Part shown: positions 53,851 to 63,977 of the stretch, piece by piece | Numbering within the stretch: the stretch's first letter is position 1 | Layout of the letters: the number at the start of each line of letters is the position of its first letter | Assembly: GCF_002964975.1 (NCBI RefSeq) | Contig: NZ_PSZM01000046.1 | Location: 124,001 to 188,000 of the forward strand | DNA: 64,000 nucleotides | Reading direction: 5' to 3' | DNA from: Apibacter adventoris | Lineage (GTDB): Bacteria > Bacteroidota > Bacteroidia > Flavobacteriales > Weeksellaceae | Translations under genes and position numbers: made by a program | Notes under the pieces: model-generated | Database searches by the model: none | What the model saw: only the letters and a program-made list of their open reading frames with translations | What the model was told of the DNA's origin: nothing

Positions 53851-55137
53851 ATGGGCAAATATTTTTTTTTACTAGTTAGTATCTTTCTTGCTAATATAAT
53901 ATCGGCACAAAAAGCAGAAATAATCTATTTAACACAAGAACAAGCAGAGGCATTGTTTCTAAAACAAAATTTGCAGTTATTGGCAGAAAAAATGAATATC
54001 GAAGCCGCAGATGCTGCCATAGTGCAGGCTAAATTATGGGAGAATCCAACTTTTTCTATAGGGGAAGTAAATCTATGGTCTACCCATACACAAAGAGAAC
54101 AAGGACAAATCCCAGCTTTATTTGGAAATTTTGCCAAGAATACAGAATTTACCATAGAATTGACACAATTAGTTCAGACTGCAAGAAAGAGAGGGAAATT
54201 AATAAACAGAGAAAAAATCTCTAAAGAAATAGCCATTCAGGAATTTGAAGAAACTCTTCGTGGTTTGAAATTAGAAGTTAGGGAGTCATTACAAGAACTT
54301 ATATATTTACAGTCCTATCAACATATATTAAATAGGCAGCACGAAGCACTTCAAAAACTGATTATAGCTTATAAAAATCAGGTAGCTCAAGGCAATATTG
54401 CAAAAAAGGAATTAATACGATTACAATCCTCACAATTGGAAATGAATGGGGAAATCTATGAAGTAAAAAGCAATTATAATGAACAACAAAAAATATTAAA
54501 AAGCTTACTACATATTCCTCCCGGAAGTATTATAGAAATTAAAGAAACTACCGAAAAAATTAAAAATCCCGATGATATTTTGTTGTCCAATATCTTAGAG
54601 CAAGCTCAAAATAATCGTCCCGATCTCCAAAGAGCAAATTTACAGATTAAATACTTTGACAAAAATCTCAAATATGAAAAAGCGCAAAAAGTTCCCGATC
54701 TTACTTTTGCGTTAAACTATGATCGCGTAAGTGGACCATGGAAAGATTTTATAGGATTAGGAATTAGCTTTGATTTGCCATTTTTTAATAGAAACCAAGG
54801 AAATATAAAAATAGCACAGATTAATAAAGAACAAAGCCAGTATTGGGCAACACAGCAATTAAACTTGGCTCAACAGGAAATCACAGAAGCATATAACAAT
54901 TACCATATGACTTATTTTTTATTTAAGGAAATGCAAGATGAAAATATTTCAGAAGATTTAGATTATATGTTGGATGCTTATATGAGAAATTTAATGAACA
55001 GAAATATTACTATGCTAGAATTTATTGATTTTATGGAAGCCTATAAAAATAATAAACAAACTCTTTTGTCGACACGAAGAAATCTCTTTACACAATTTGA
55101 AGAATTGCAATACACAGTTGGAAAAGAAATAAAATAG
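53851..55137 (+). CDS. Outer-membrane efflux protein (TolC/CzcC type)
   Basis: 428 residues from the ATG at 53851 (MGKYFFLLVSIFLANIISAQ), which gives a proper signal peptide. Long helical segments with the outer-membrane efflux protein repeats: LTQEQAEALFLKQNLQLLAE and, in the second half, NRPDLQRANLQIKYFDKNL. It forms the outer-membrane channel of the tripartite pump. First gene of a five-gene unit; 5 bp to the adaptor gene. Confidence 0.92.
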   Translation: MGKYFFLLVSIFLANIISAQKAEIIYLTQEQAEALFLKQNLQLLAEKMNIEAADAAIVQAKLWENPTFSIGEVNLWSTHTQREQGQIPALFGNFAKNTEFTIELTQLVQTARKRGKLINREKISKEIAIQEFEETLRGLKLEVRESLQELIYLQSYQHILNRQHEALQKLIIAYKNQVAQGNIAKKELIRLQSSQLEMNGEIYEVKSNYNEQQKILKSLLHIPPGSIIEIKETTEKIKNPDDILLSNILEQAQNNRPDLQRANLQIKYFDKNLKYEKAQKVPDLTFALNYDRVSGPWKDFIGLGISFDLPFFNRNQGNIKIAQINKEQSQYWATQQLNLAQQEITEAYNNYHMTYFLFKEMQDENISEDLDYMLDAYMRNLMNRNITMLEFIDFMEAYKNNKQTLLSTRRNLFTQFEELQYTVGKEIK

Positions 55138-55142
55138 AACCT

Positions 55143-56219
55143 ATGAAAAATACTCTAAATTTCCTATTAATTTTTATTTTAATCACCTCATGCTCAGGTA
55201 ATGTAGAAAAAGAAAAATCTGAACAAAATGATGTAAATAAATCTTTTTTACAAAATATAAAAACCGTTAAATCAGAATTAAAATCACAGGAAGAAGAATT
55301 AATTCTTACTGGTAAGGTAGAATACGATCCCGATAAGATTGTAAACTATATACCATTGATTAATGGTGTAGTAACCCAAACGTATTTTTCTTTAGGAGAT
55401 CAAGTTAAACAAGGACAGGTATTAGCAAATGTGCGTAGCTTAGAAGTAAATTCATTACAAGCAGAAAAATTTTCTTTACAATCAGAATTGCAAGTAGCCC
55501 GGCGAGAATTAAAAAGTGCAGAATCTATGTATAAAGATAATATGTTGTCTGAGAGAGAATTAGTAGAAGCTAGGGGAAAAGTAAGACAAGCAGAATCCGC
55601 TTTAGGTAGGGTTCATACAGATATGTCTGTAGTAAAAACTAATAAAAGAGGTGGGTTTTCAATAGTTTCTCCTATTACCGGATATATTATCAGTAAAAAT
55701 ATAACTTCAGGTAGTACAATTTCACAGGAATCCGAACCAGTTTTTACAATCGCAGATCTTAATGTAGTTTGGATTACAGCAAATGTATATGCTAGCAATT
55801 TACAATTTGTAAAAGAAGGAATGCCTGTAGAAATGAGCTCTTTGTCTTATCCGGGAGAAATATTTTACGGTACTATTCATTCTTTGTCTAAGGTATTTGA
55901 TTCTGAAGAAAAAGTATTAAAAGCTAGAATTATTATGCCTAATCTGGAATTAAAATTTAAACCCGAAATGTCAATGACTATTAAACTTAAAAATAATATT
56001 GAGAATAAAAAAGTTTCTGTACCTATAAATGCTCTGATTTTCGATAACGATAAAAATTATGTGATAATAGAAGAAACTAAAAATAAATTTAAAATAAAAG
56101 AAGTAAAATTACAAGGGCATAATGAAGAAGTAGCTTATATACTTTCAGGTCTTAATGCAGGAGAGAACATAGTAATAAAAAATCAATTGCTTATATATTC
56201 CGGTTTAAAAAATAACTAA
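55143..56219 (+). CDS. RND efflux periplasmic adaptor (CzcB type), lipoprotein
   Basis: 358 residues. Lipobox ITSC at about residue 17 anchors it to the membrane. A lipoyl/barrel-sandwich domain (VNYIPLINGVVTQTYFSLGD, then GGFSIVSPITGYIISKNITS), an alpha-helical hairpin and a beta-barrel domain follow, as in CusB/CzcB. It lacks the Met-rich or His-rich metal-binding N-terminus of some relatives, so metal delivery by it is not evident. 3 bp to the RND gene. Confidence 0.92.
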   Translation: MKNTLNFLLIFILITSCSGNVEKEKSEQNDVNKSFLQNIKTVKSELKSQEEELILTGKVEYDPDKIVNYIPLINGVVTQTYFSLGDQVKQGQVLANVRSLEVNSLQAEKFSLQSELQVARRELKSAESMYKDNMLSERELVEARGKVRQAESALGRVHTDMSVVKTNKRGGFSIVSPITGYIISKNITSGSTISQESEPVFTIADLNVVWITANVYASNLQFVKEGMPVEMSSLSYPGEIFYGTIHSLSKVFDSEEKVLKARIIMPNLELKFKPEMSMTIKLKNNIENKKVSVPINALIFDNDKNYVIIEETKNKFKIKEVKLQGHNEEVAYILSGLNAGENIVIKNQLLIYSGLKNN

Positions 56220-56222
56220 ATC

Positions 56223-59200
56223 ATGCACAAGTTTGTAGAAAAATGTATCGCATTCTCATTACGAAACCATATAATAATTATATTCCTTAGCGTATTATTA
56301 TTTATTGGAGGAATTGCATGTTATATTAATACCCCCATAGAAGCCTATCCGGATGTTACCAACACAAGGGTAAGAATTATAACCCAATGGCCGGGAAGAA
56401 GTGCCGAAGAAATTGAAAAATTTGTGACCCTACCTATTATGAGGGAAATGAACACTCTTCCCAAAAAAACGGATGTAAGATCTACCTCTCTCTTCGGATT
56501 GTCTGTAGTGACTGTTATTTTTGAAGATGGAGTAGAGGATTTCTTTGCTCAGCAATATGCCTCAAACCGTATGCAAGGTATAGAATTACCGGAAGGAGCA
56601 GATTCATCTATAGAGCCACCTTCAGGAGCAACCGGAGAAATTTATCGGTATACAATAAAGAGTGATTTACCAATTCGAGAAGTAGCATCCATTAATGAAT
56701 GGGTAGTAGAACGAGAACTCCTATCTGTTCCTGGAGTTGCTAGTATTGTCAGTTTTGGAGGAGAAGAAAAAATATATGAAATAAAAGTTAATCCCATTGA
56801 GTTAGCCAATTACGGATTATCTCCCTTAGAAGTTTATGAAGCAATTTCCAAAAGTAATATAAATGTAGGAGGCGATGTTATACAAAAAGGAAGTCAGGCA
56901 TATGTAGTAAGAGGAGTAGGATTACTGGATAACATTCAAGATATAGAAAATATACTTATAGAAGTAAAAGGGAGTACTCCAATAAGGGTAAAGCAGGTGG
57001 CTTCTGTTACGACTTCTTCTAAACCTAGGTTAGGACAAGTCGGATTAGATAATAGGGATGATGTAGTGCAAGGAATAGTAGTAATGTTAAGAGGACAAAA
57101 TCCCGGAGAAGTAATAAAAAATTTAAAAGTAAAAATAGCTGAATTAAATGATCAAATTTTACCAAAAGATGTTAAAATAGAACCATTTTTAGATCGTACC
57201 ACTTTAGTAAATTCAACAGTAAATACTGTAATTAAAAATCTGGTAGAAGGAATTATATTAGTTTCAATTGTAGTATTCATTTTCTTGTTCAATTGGAGAA
57301 CAACCCTAATAGTTGCCACTGTAATTCCATTATCTTTTCTTTTTGCAATAATTATGCTTAGGATACAAGGGCTTCCAGCCAATTTAATTTCTATGGGAGC
57401 CCTTGATTTTGGATTGCTTTTAGAAGGAACTTTAGTAATTGTAGAAATTATTTTTGTTTCTATGGCAAAACGAACTAATCAGTTAGGAAACGAACGTTAT
57501 GTTAAAGTAGCCAAAGGTGGACTTATAAAGAAGAGTTCTGGTGGAGTAGCTTCTCATATTTTCTTTGCACAAATTATTTTAGTTGTAGCGCTATTTCCTA
57601 TATTTTCATTTCAAAAGGTAGAAGGAAAAATGTTTTCTCCCTTGGCGTTTACCTTAGGATATGCTTTGTTGGGTTCTTTACTACTATCTCTTACCTATGT
57701 TCCGGTAATGTGCAAAATATTGTTAACAAAACCAGTAAAAGAAAAAACAAACGTAATCAGCAGGTTTTTCACATCTAACCTATATAAAATCTATGAATTT
57801 TCCTCGCGTCATCGTAAAGGGGCTATTATAGCGTTTGTAATTTTATTAATAATATGTCTGATACGGTTTAGTTTTTGGGGAACAGAATTCATACCGAGTA
57901 TGAATGAGGGAGCTATTTATATACGGGCAACCCTGCCAAATAGCATTAATCTGGATGAATCTGTGAAGATCACTCAGCAAATGAAAAAGAAACTGAGAAA
58001 ATTTGATGAAGTGCAATTTGTATTATCTCAAACCGGAAGACCCAATGATGGTACTGATCCTACAGGTTTCTTTAACATAGAATTTCATGCACAACTTAAA
58101 CCTGAAAAAGAATGGAAAAGGAAAATAAATAAAGACAAACTGATAGGCGAAATGAAAGACTCGCTGGATATTTATCCGGGAACTATTTTCGGTTTTAGTC
58201 AGCCTATTCAGGATAATGTAGAAGAATATGTTGCAGGAGTAAAAAGTTCTTTAGTAATAAAAATTTTTGGGAATGATCTTCAAAAATTGGAAAAACTGGC
58301 AGACCAGACAGCATCAATTATTCAGAAAGTTAACGGAGTGGAAGACGTAAATGTTTTTAGAAGCATAGGTTTGCCCGAATTACAAATACGTTTATCAGAG
58401 TCTCGAATGGCCCGTTATGCTGTTTCTATGGCAGATGCTCAGGCAGTTGTAGAAATGGCTATCGGAGGAAAAGCAGCTACCCACTTCTATGAAGGAGAAA
58501 GAGTTTTTGATGTAAGAGTACGATTCCAAAAAGAATTTAGGGATAATGAAGATAAAATTGGTGAAATATTAATACCTACTATGGATGGTAAGCATATACC
58601 ATTAAAAGAAATTGCAGATATTAATTTTGTAACAGGGCCTACTTTTATTTATAGAGATGGGAGCAATCGATATATAGGTGTAGGATTTAGTATACGAAAT
58701 AGGGATTTAGGATCTACAATAAAAGAAGCACAAGAAAAAGTAGATAAAGGTATAAAATTAGATCATGGCAATCGAATAGTATGGGCAGGAGAATTTGAAA
58801 GTCAGCAAAGAGCAACCCATCGTTTAATGATAATTGTTCCTTGTGCTTTATTACTTATTTTGTTTTTACTATATATGAACTTTAGGACTATTAAAGATAC
58901 TTTAATTGCTTCGAGCGCTATGCCTTATGCATTTATAGGAGGTTTTGTATCTTTATGGATAACAGGTACTACTTTTGGAATTTCTGCGGGTATAGGTTTT
59001 ATAATTCTATTTGGAATCACAGCTATAGATAGTATTCTGTTAATAGCTTTAATGAAGAAAAACTTACATTCTACAAACAATTTAAAATTAGCGATTGATA
59101 AAGCAGTAAAAAGTAGAGTACGGCCTGTGCTAATGATCGCATTAATGGGAGCTATGGGGCTTTTACCGGCAGCTATGTCTAACGGAATGGGCTCTGAAGT

Positions 59201-59321
59201 ACAAAAACCCTTAGCCATAATGATTGTCGGAGGGATAATAATGTGTATGTTGTTGTCGTTTACTATCTTACCTCAAGTTTTTTACTTTGCTTATAGAAGA
59301 AATAAAAAAGTAAAGTCATAA
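56223..59321 (+). CDS. CzcA/CusA-family heavy-metal RND transporter
   Basis: 1032 residues, full length, with twelve membrane spans. YPDVTNTRVRIITQWPGRS (43-61) and the N-terminal blocks mark the heavy-metal efflux group. The proton/metal relay block reads ALDFGLLLEGTLVIVE (393-408): Asp395 and Glu408 are kept, but the second Asp of the CzcA pattern DFG...D is Glu401. Together with the adaptor and outer-membrane protein it would pump a cation (zinc, cobalt, cadmium, copper or silver) out of the cell; the metal cannot be told from sequence. Followed by its own two-component system. Confidence 0.92.
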   Translation: MHKFVEKCIAFSLRNHIIIIFLSVLLFIGGIACYINTPIEAYPDVTNTRVRIITQWPGRSAEEIEKFVTLPIMREMNTLPKKTDVRSTSLFGLSVVTVIFEDGVEDFFAQQYASNRMQGIELPEGADSSIEPPSGATGEIYRYTIKSDLPIREVASINEWVVERELLSVPGVASIVSFGGEEKIYEIKVNPIELANYGLSPLEVYEAISKSNINVGGDVIQKGSQAYVVRGVGLLDNIQDIENILIEVKGSTPIRVKQVASVTTSSKPRLGQVGLDNRDDVVQGIVVMLRGQNPGEVIKNLKVKIAELNDQILPKDVKIEPFLDRTTLVNSTVNTVIKNLVEGIILVSIVVFIFLFNWRTTLIVATVIPLSFLFAIIMLRIQGLPANLISMGALDFGLLLEGTLVIVEIIFVSMAKRTNQLGNERYVKVAKGGLIKKSSGGVASHIFFAQIILVVALFPIFSFQKVEGKMFSPLAFTLGYALLGSLLLSLTYVPVMCKILLTKPVKEKTNVISRFFTSNLYKIYEFSSRHRKGAIIAFVILLIICLIRFSFWGTEFIPSMNEGAIYIRATLPNSINLDESVKITQQMKKKLRKFDEVQFVLSQTGRPNDGTDPTGFFNIEFHAQLKPEKEWKRKINKDKLIGEMKDSLDIYPGTIFGFSQPIQDNVEEYVAGVKSSLVIKIFGNDLQKLEKLADQTASIIQKVNGVEDVNVFRSIGLPELQIRLSESRMARYAVSMADAQAVVEMAIGGKAATHFYEGERVFDVRVRFQKEFRDNEDKIGEILIPTMDGKHIPLKEIADINFVTGPTFIYRDGSNRYIGVGFSIRNRDLGSTIKEAQEKVDKGIKLDHGNRIVWAGEFESQQRATHRLMIIVPCALLLILFLLYMNFRTIKDTLIASSAMPYAFIGGFVSLWITGTTFGISAGIGFIILFGITAIDSILLIALMKKNLHSTNNLKLAIDKAVKSRVRPVLMIALMGAMGLLPAAMSNGMGSEVQKPLAIMIVGGIIMCMLLSFTILPQVFYFAYRRNKKVKS

Positions 59322-59356
59322 AAATAGTATCTTTATAAGATCAAAAAACAAGCAAT

Positions 59357-60034
59357 ATGGAATTATTGTTAGTAGAAGATAATAAAAAAATAAGTGAATT
59401 CATGATCAAAGGTCTTGAAGAAAGCGGATTTTCAGTTACACTTGCAGAAAATGGAGTAGATGCCAGAAGTCAGATTAATGAACGTAATTGGAAAGTAATC
59501 TTGTTAGATATTATGTTGCCAGATATTGATGGTATAGAGATTTTACAATATATACGTTATAAAAAAATTAAGACTCCCATATTGGTAATTAGTGCTTTAG
59601 GAGATCCAGATGATAAAGTCAAAGCTTTAAACTATGGAGCCGACGATTATTTATCCAAACCTTTTCATTTTAAAGAATTAATTGCAAGGATTTATGCTTT
59701 AGACAGGAGGATGAATATGAGTTATGAAAATTCTTCAGATATATTAATATGTGGAGATTTGAAATTATATGTAGATGAACACAAGATTATGAGAAAGGGA
59801 AGAGAAATCATATTAACGATTCAAGAATTTAAATTGCTAAAATTCCTAATGGAAAATAAAAATAAAGTAGTATCACGTACTCAGATATTAAATAGTGTTT
59901 GGGGAATAAACCACGATATAAATACCAATATAGTTGATGTGTATATTTCCTATTTGAGAAATAAAATAGATATAGATGGAGAAAATAAAATGATTGAAAC
60001 CATTAAAGGAAGAGGTTATCGTATTAAATCATAA
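59357..60034 (+). CDS. OmpR-family response regulator
   Basis: 225 residues. Receiver domain with phospho-acceptor Asp51 in ILLDIMLPDIDG and the conserved Lys in DDYLSKPFHF, then a winged-helix DNA-binding domain ending GRGYRIKS. CusR/CopR-like. It lies 35 bp after the RND gene and 14 bp before the kinase, so it most likely controls the efflux operon in response to metal. A weak box TATCTTTA at 59328-59335 could give it an additional promoter. Confidence 0.95.
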   Translation: MELLLVEDNKKISEFMIKGLEESGFSVTLAENGVDARSQINERNWKVILLDIMLPDIDGIEILQYIRYKKIKTPILVISALGDPDDKVKALNYGADDYLSKPFHFKELIARIYALDRRMNMSYENSSDILICGDLKLYVDEHKIMRKGREIILTIQEFKLLKFLMENKNKVVSRTQILNSVWGINHDINTNIVDVYISYLRNKIDIDGENKMIETIKGRGYRIKS

Positions 60035-60048
60035 AAAAAATTAGTTTT

Positions 60049-61401
60049 ATGAAAATACAAAACCGTTTGAGTTTAATCAGTTCCGCCTTGTGGGGTATTG
60101 TTTTCATTGTTGTTGCATTATTAATCTTTGGATTATATAAAACAAATATTGAAAATTCTGTTTACAGAAATCTTCAGAAGACTTCTCAAATCATTGGATA
60201 CTATTTTTTTGAAAAAGATGAAGTAAGCCCCAAAGAATTTATAAAAATAAAAAAACAATACGAAAAAATAAATAATCCCTATTACGAAATCTATGACGAA
60301 AATAATTATCTAAAATATGGAAATACTCCAGATATACCTATTGAAACTATTGAAGAAATAAGAACCAAAAAAAAATTAACCTTTACTACTCAGGAATTTT
60401 TATGTTATGGAGTATACTATAAAGATAATCAGGGAAACTTTGTTATTATAACCAAAGAAAAAAAAGAAGATATATATTATTACATCAATCCTCTCATATG
60501 GATTTTATTATCTGCCTTTATTTTAGGACTATTAGCAACCATATTTCTAAATAAATGGATTGCAAATATGGCATATCGTCCTATAAGAGAAGCAATAAGG
60601 CAGGTAAAAAAAATGTCACCCGGAGATAGTATGCATTTAAATGCAACATATACCGTTAAGGATGAAATGTATGATCTTACCGAAACTTTTAATGAATTAC
60701 TTAAGAAAATTTCAGATACATTTAAAATACAACAAAATTTCGTGAGTTATGTTTCCCATGAATTTAAAACCCCATTGGCAGCAATACAGGGAAATTTAGA
60801 AGTTTTTTCATTAAAAGATCGTTCCCCTGAAGAATATCATACATTGTCTCAGAAACTTATAGATGAAATATATCAATTACAAGAAATTTTAAATACTCTT
60901 TTAGTAGTATCTGATTTACGTAAAAATACAGATGTCTCAGAACAAATCAGAATAGATGAAATGATTCTGGATATTATAAAAAGAGTATCAGATAAGCATT
61001 TCGATTATAAGGAATGTATTAATTTTACTATAAATATATCTCCCGAAAATACTCGACTACTCCAAATAAATATTGATAAAACTCAAATATTTATCGCTTT
61101 ATTTAATTTAATAGAAAATGCAGTTAAGTTTTCACAAGGAAAAACCGTTCAGATTCATTTATATGAAATAAAAAGGGAAATACATGTAGTAATACAAGAT
61201 AAGGGAATTGGAATACCTGAAAAACAAATAAAAGAAATAAGTCGTCCCTTTTATAGAGCAGATAATGCCGAAAAAGTTTCAGGAACAGGTATCGGCTTAT
61301 CTATAGCACTCAGAATATTAGAAAAAAACTTTATAAAATATACTATAGAATCCAGCATAAATAAAGGAACTTTGATTACTTTAATCTTTATGAATAGTTA
61401 A
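60049..61401 (+). CDS. Sensor histidine kinase of the efflux operon
   Basis: 450 residues. Two membrane spans (about 11-30 and 147-168) around a periplasmic sensor of about 115 residues, then a HAMP region and HisKA block FVSYVSHEFKTPLAAIQGN (His237), N-box NLIENAVKFSQG and G-boxes DKGIGIPEKQ and GTGIGLSIALRI. The periplasmic part lacks obvious His or Met clusters. Partner of the response regulator upstream, presumably sensing periplasmic metal. Last gene of the efflux unit. Confidence 0.93.
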   Translation: MKIQNRLSLISSALWGIVFIVVALLIFGLYKTNIENSVYRNLQKTSQIIGYYFFEKDEVSPKEFIKIKKQYEKINNPYYEIYDENNYLKYGNTPDIPIETIEEIRTKKKLTFTTQEFLCYGVYYKDNQGNFVIITKEKKEDIYYYINPLIWILLSAFILGLLATIFLNKWIANMAYRPIREAIRQVKKMSPGDSMHLNATYTVKDEMYDLTETFNELLKKISDTFKIQQNFVSYVSHEFKTPLAAIQGNLEVFSLKDRSPEEYHTLSQKLIDEIYQLQEILNTLLVVSDLRKNTDVSEQIRIDEMILDIIKRVSDKHFDYKECINFTINISPENTRLLQINIDKTQIFIALFNLIENAVKFSQGKTVQIHLYEIKREIHVVIQDKGIGIPEKQIKEISRPFYRADNAEKVSGTGIGLSIALRILEKNFIKYTIESSINKGTLITLIFMNS

Positions 61402-61525
61402 TAATAATCTTTAAATATTTATTATTTTATATTAACTGTTATAATTATAATTTAAAATTTCTATTTGAATTTTTTTTATAAATGAGATAAATTGTTATCT
61501 TTAAAAATATAAAAATTATAATACG

Positions 61526-63277
61526 ATGAAAAATTACTTTATAATATGCATAGTTATTCTTATGAATTGTGTAGGAATGGCTCAAGAAATTTGTGGTACG
61601 GAAGAAGTAAATCGTGAATTGATGAAAAAATATCCTGAGTTTGCTAAACAAACCCAGGAATTTAATGATGAGCTATCCCAAATGATTAAGAAAGGATATT
61701 TAAAAAAAAATTATAAAGCAACTGACCAAATCTATGAAATTCCTGTTGTGGTACATGTTTTCCATGATGGCTCACCCATTGGAACAAAATACAACAAAAC
61801 AGATCAAGAAATTCAGGCATGGATTGATAATACCAATAAAATTTATGAAGGAACAGCTCCAGGTTTTGATGGTCCCGATAATGGAGGCACCCGTGTTCCA
61901 GTTCGGTTAGTTTTAGCAAAAAGAGATATGAATTGTAATGCTACTTCAGGTATAGTAAGAATTGACGGCTCTCAATTACCTGAATATGTAAATTATGGAT
62001 TGAAAAGAAGCGGTGATAATGGAATAAATGAAAGCCAGTTATTTAATTTAAGTAAATGGGATTCTCAATATTATTATAATATATATATAATAAATAAATT
62101 TGACGGTAATGATGCTTCTAATGGAGGTTTAGCAGGATATGCCTATTATCCAGGCGGAAACAAAGATGCAGCTATAATGGTTTCAAATATAGTTAAAAAT
62201 AATAATACAATACTTTCACACGAATTTGGTCACGCTATAGGCTTAAAACATACCTTTGGTACAGCATCCGGTAATGGTGGAGAATGTCCTGCTAGTACTG
62301 GCGATTGTACTGTAGATGATGATTCAGTTTGCGATACTGAGCCTTCACAAAGTTTATTGAAAACCTATCCGGTTCCTACAAATTCGGATATAAACCCTTG
62401 TACAGGGAAATTTTACGAAGGTGTTCAGTATAATATTATGAACTATGGATATAAACTTACACGTTTTACCAATGGACAAAGTGATCGTGCAGTTGCTCAT
62501 TTGATAGAATATAGAGGAAATCTGTTGAAATCTAAAGGGGGAATAGCACCCGATCTTACTTCAAAACCAAACTTAGTATCAGCTTGCACGCCTTCTTCTA
62601 TTATGTATCCGAATTATGACTACAATATGGGGCCCGCTAAGGTAAATTTTGGCGAAATTGATTATACATCTAGAGGATATTTTTTAGATGGATATATTTT
62701 TTATATAGATAACATAGCTAAATGTAATTTAAAAGGGACGCATACAGAGTTAAAGATAGGAGTAGCTACACCTTTGAGTATATCAGTGGAAGATAATCCC
62801 CAGAGAGTAAAAGCTTATATTGATTATAACAACGACGGGGTTTTTGATGAAACTAAGGAAATTGTTTTTAACATGCAAGTGGAAAAAAATACCACCGGTA
62901 CTGTAAATGTAACGCCTCCGGATGGAGCTATATTGGATACACCATTACGGTTAAGAATAATTGCTGATTTTTATACTGTAGAGGTCTCTCCGTGCTATAA
63001 TCCTACATATGGGCAAGTAGAAGACTTTTCTGTAACCTTACGTTCTTCTGCATCCAATGAAAAAATATGGCAAGGAATTGACAGTGATTGGTTCAATGCT
63101 GCTAACTGGTCGCCTGGAGGAGTGCCGGATGGAACTCATAGTGTTAAAATACCAGAGACTCCTGTAATTCCGATTCTTAATGGAAATGCAGAAGTGGAAA
63201 GTATAGATTTTATTGGGGGAGAAATGAAAATAGAATTAAACGGACATTTAAAAATTTTAGGAAAAACTAATAAATAA
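61526..63277 (+). CDS. Secreted M43-type metalloprotease with GEVED domain
   Basis: 583 residues with signal peptide (MKNYFIICIVILMNCVGMAQ). Zinc-binding HEFGHAIGLKH (232-242) and Met-turn NIMNYG (303-308) define the pappalysin-type catalytic domain. A GEVED-type beta domain follows (about 400-515: VKAYIDYNNDGVFDE ... YGQVEDFSVTL). The last 70 residues (KIWQGIDSDWFNAANWSPGG onward) resemble the start of a repeat usually followed by a T9SS sorting domain, but the protein ends at HLKILGKTNK without one. It may be truncated or exported by another route. Probably monocistronic. Confidence 0.9.
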   Translation: MKNYFIICIVILMNCVGMAQEICGTEEVNRELMKKYPEFAKQTQEFNDELSQMIKKGYLKKNYKATDQIYEIPVVVHVFHDGSPIGTKYNKTDQEIQAWIDNTNKIYEGTAPGFDGPDNGGTRVPVRLVLAKRDMNCNATSGIVRIDGSQLPEYVNYGLKRSGDNGINESQLFNLSKWDSQYYYNIYIINKFDGNDASNGGLAGYAYYPGGNKDAAIMVSNIVKNNNTILSHEFGHAIGLKHTFGTASGNGGECPASTGDCTVDDDSVCDTEPSQSLLKTYPVPTNSDINPCTGKFYEGVQYNIMNYGYKLTRFTNGQSDRAVAHLIEYRGNLLKSKGGIAPDLTSKPNLVSACTPSSIMYPNYDYNMGPAKVNFGEIDYTSRGYFLDGYIFYIDNIAKCNLKGTHTELKIGVATPLSISVEDNPQRVKAYIDYNNDGVFDETKEIVFNMQVEKNTTGTVNVTPPDGAILDTPLRLRIIADFYTVEVSPCYNPTYGQVEDFSVTLRSSASNEKIWQGIDSDWFNAANWSPGGVPDGTHSVKIPETPVIPILNGNAEVESIDFIGGEMKIELNGHLKILGKTNK

Positions 63278-63339
63278 TTTAATAAAATAAAAATACCAGT
63301 GAGAATAGTAGTAATTCACTGGTATTTTATATATTTTTA

Positions 63340-63816
63340 TTATTTTTTTTTTCTTTTAATTTGTTTTTCTCGCGAATCAAGATAAGTCATGAAATTGTTA
63401 TTAAACGTATATAAACGAGCATTATCGATAACCTTTAAGGCTTTCTTATATTTTTTCTGATATTCCAAGAGAATAGATTTTTTATTTAAAAGTACAGCCT
63501 TATCAATTCCTTTAATTGTTAATGCAAAGTCTATAAGTCTTTTAGCCTCTTTATAATCTTCATTCCATAATAAACAATCTATATAATAAGGATATAAATT
63601 TAAAGACTGAATATTTACCGTAATGGCTTCTTCGAAATATTCCTTAGCAGTTTCATAATCATTTAGTATTTCAGAATATATTCTGGCTAATAAACATAAA
63701 CAATCTTCATTTTTATCATAAGACAAGGCATATGTTAACGCCTCTATGGTCTCTCCCATATTAAAAGGATAGTTATCTAATGCCTGAAAATAGTATTTGT
63801 TTTGTGTTGCATTCAT
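63340..63816 (-). CDS. TPR-like protein of unknown function
   Basis: 158 residues, no signal peptide, hence cytoplasmic. Repeating helical pairs, for example ALSYDKNEDCLCLLARIYSE, ILNDYETAKEYFEEAITVN and LLWNEDYKEAKRLIDFALTI, look like three or four tetratricopeptide-type repeats, which bind other proteins. The C-terminus is a short Lys-rich tail. Partners unknown; convergent with the M43 protease gene. Confidence 0.7.
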   Translation of the reverse strand: MNATQNKYYFQALDNYPFNMGETIEALTYALSYDKNEDCLCLLARIYSEILNDYETAKEYFEEAITVNIQSLNLYPYYIDCLLWNEDYKEAKRLIDFALTIKGIDKAVLLNKKSILLEYQKKYKKALKVIDNARLYTFNNNFMTYLDSREKQIKRKKK

Positions 63817-63854
63817 TATTTAATTTTTTTTATAATTTATAGTTATATCTTTTT

Positions 63855-63977
63855 CTAAATAATACCTATATCAGATTGTTCCTTTTCAAATCCAGGTTTT
63901 AATTCCTTTTTTTCTGAATTTGAGTTGCTTTCAACCTGAATAAAATTCAGTTTAGATAAATATTTCAAATGCAGTTT
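63855..63977 (-). pseudogene. Possible 3' end of a minus-strand gene, frame broken
   Basis: A 40-codon open stretch without a start ends at 63855 (LSKLNFIQVESNSNSEKK, then ELKPGFEKEQSDIGII). A stop lies just upstream in this frame, and a neighbouring frame reads KKTPVKTAFEIFI before it. This looks like the end of a coding region interrupted by a frameshift, running off the right edge. Family not recognised. Confidence 0.25.
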
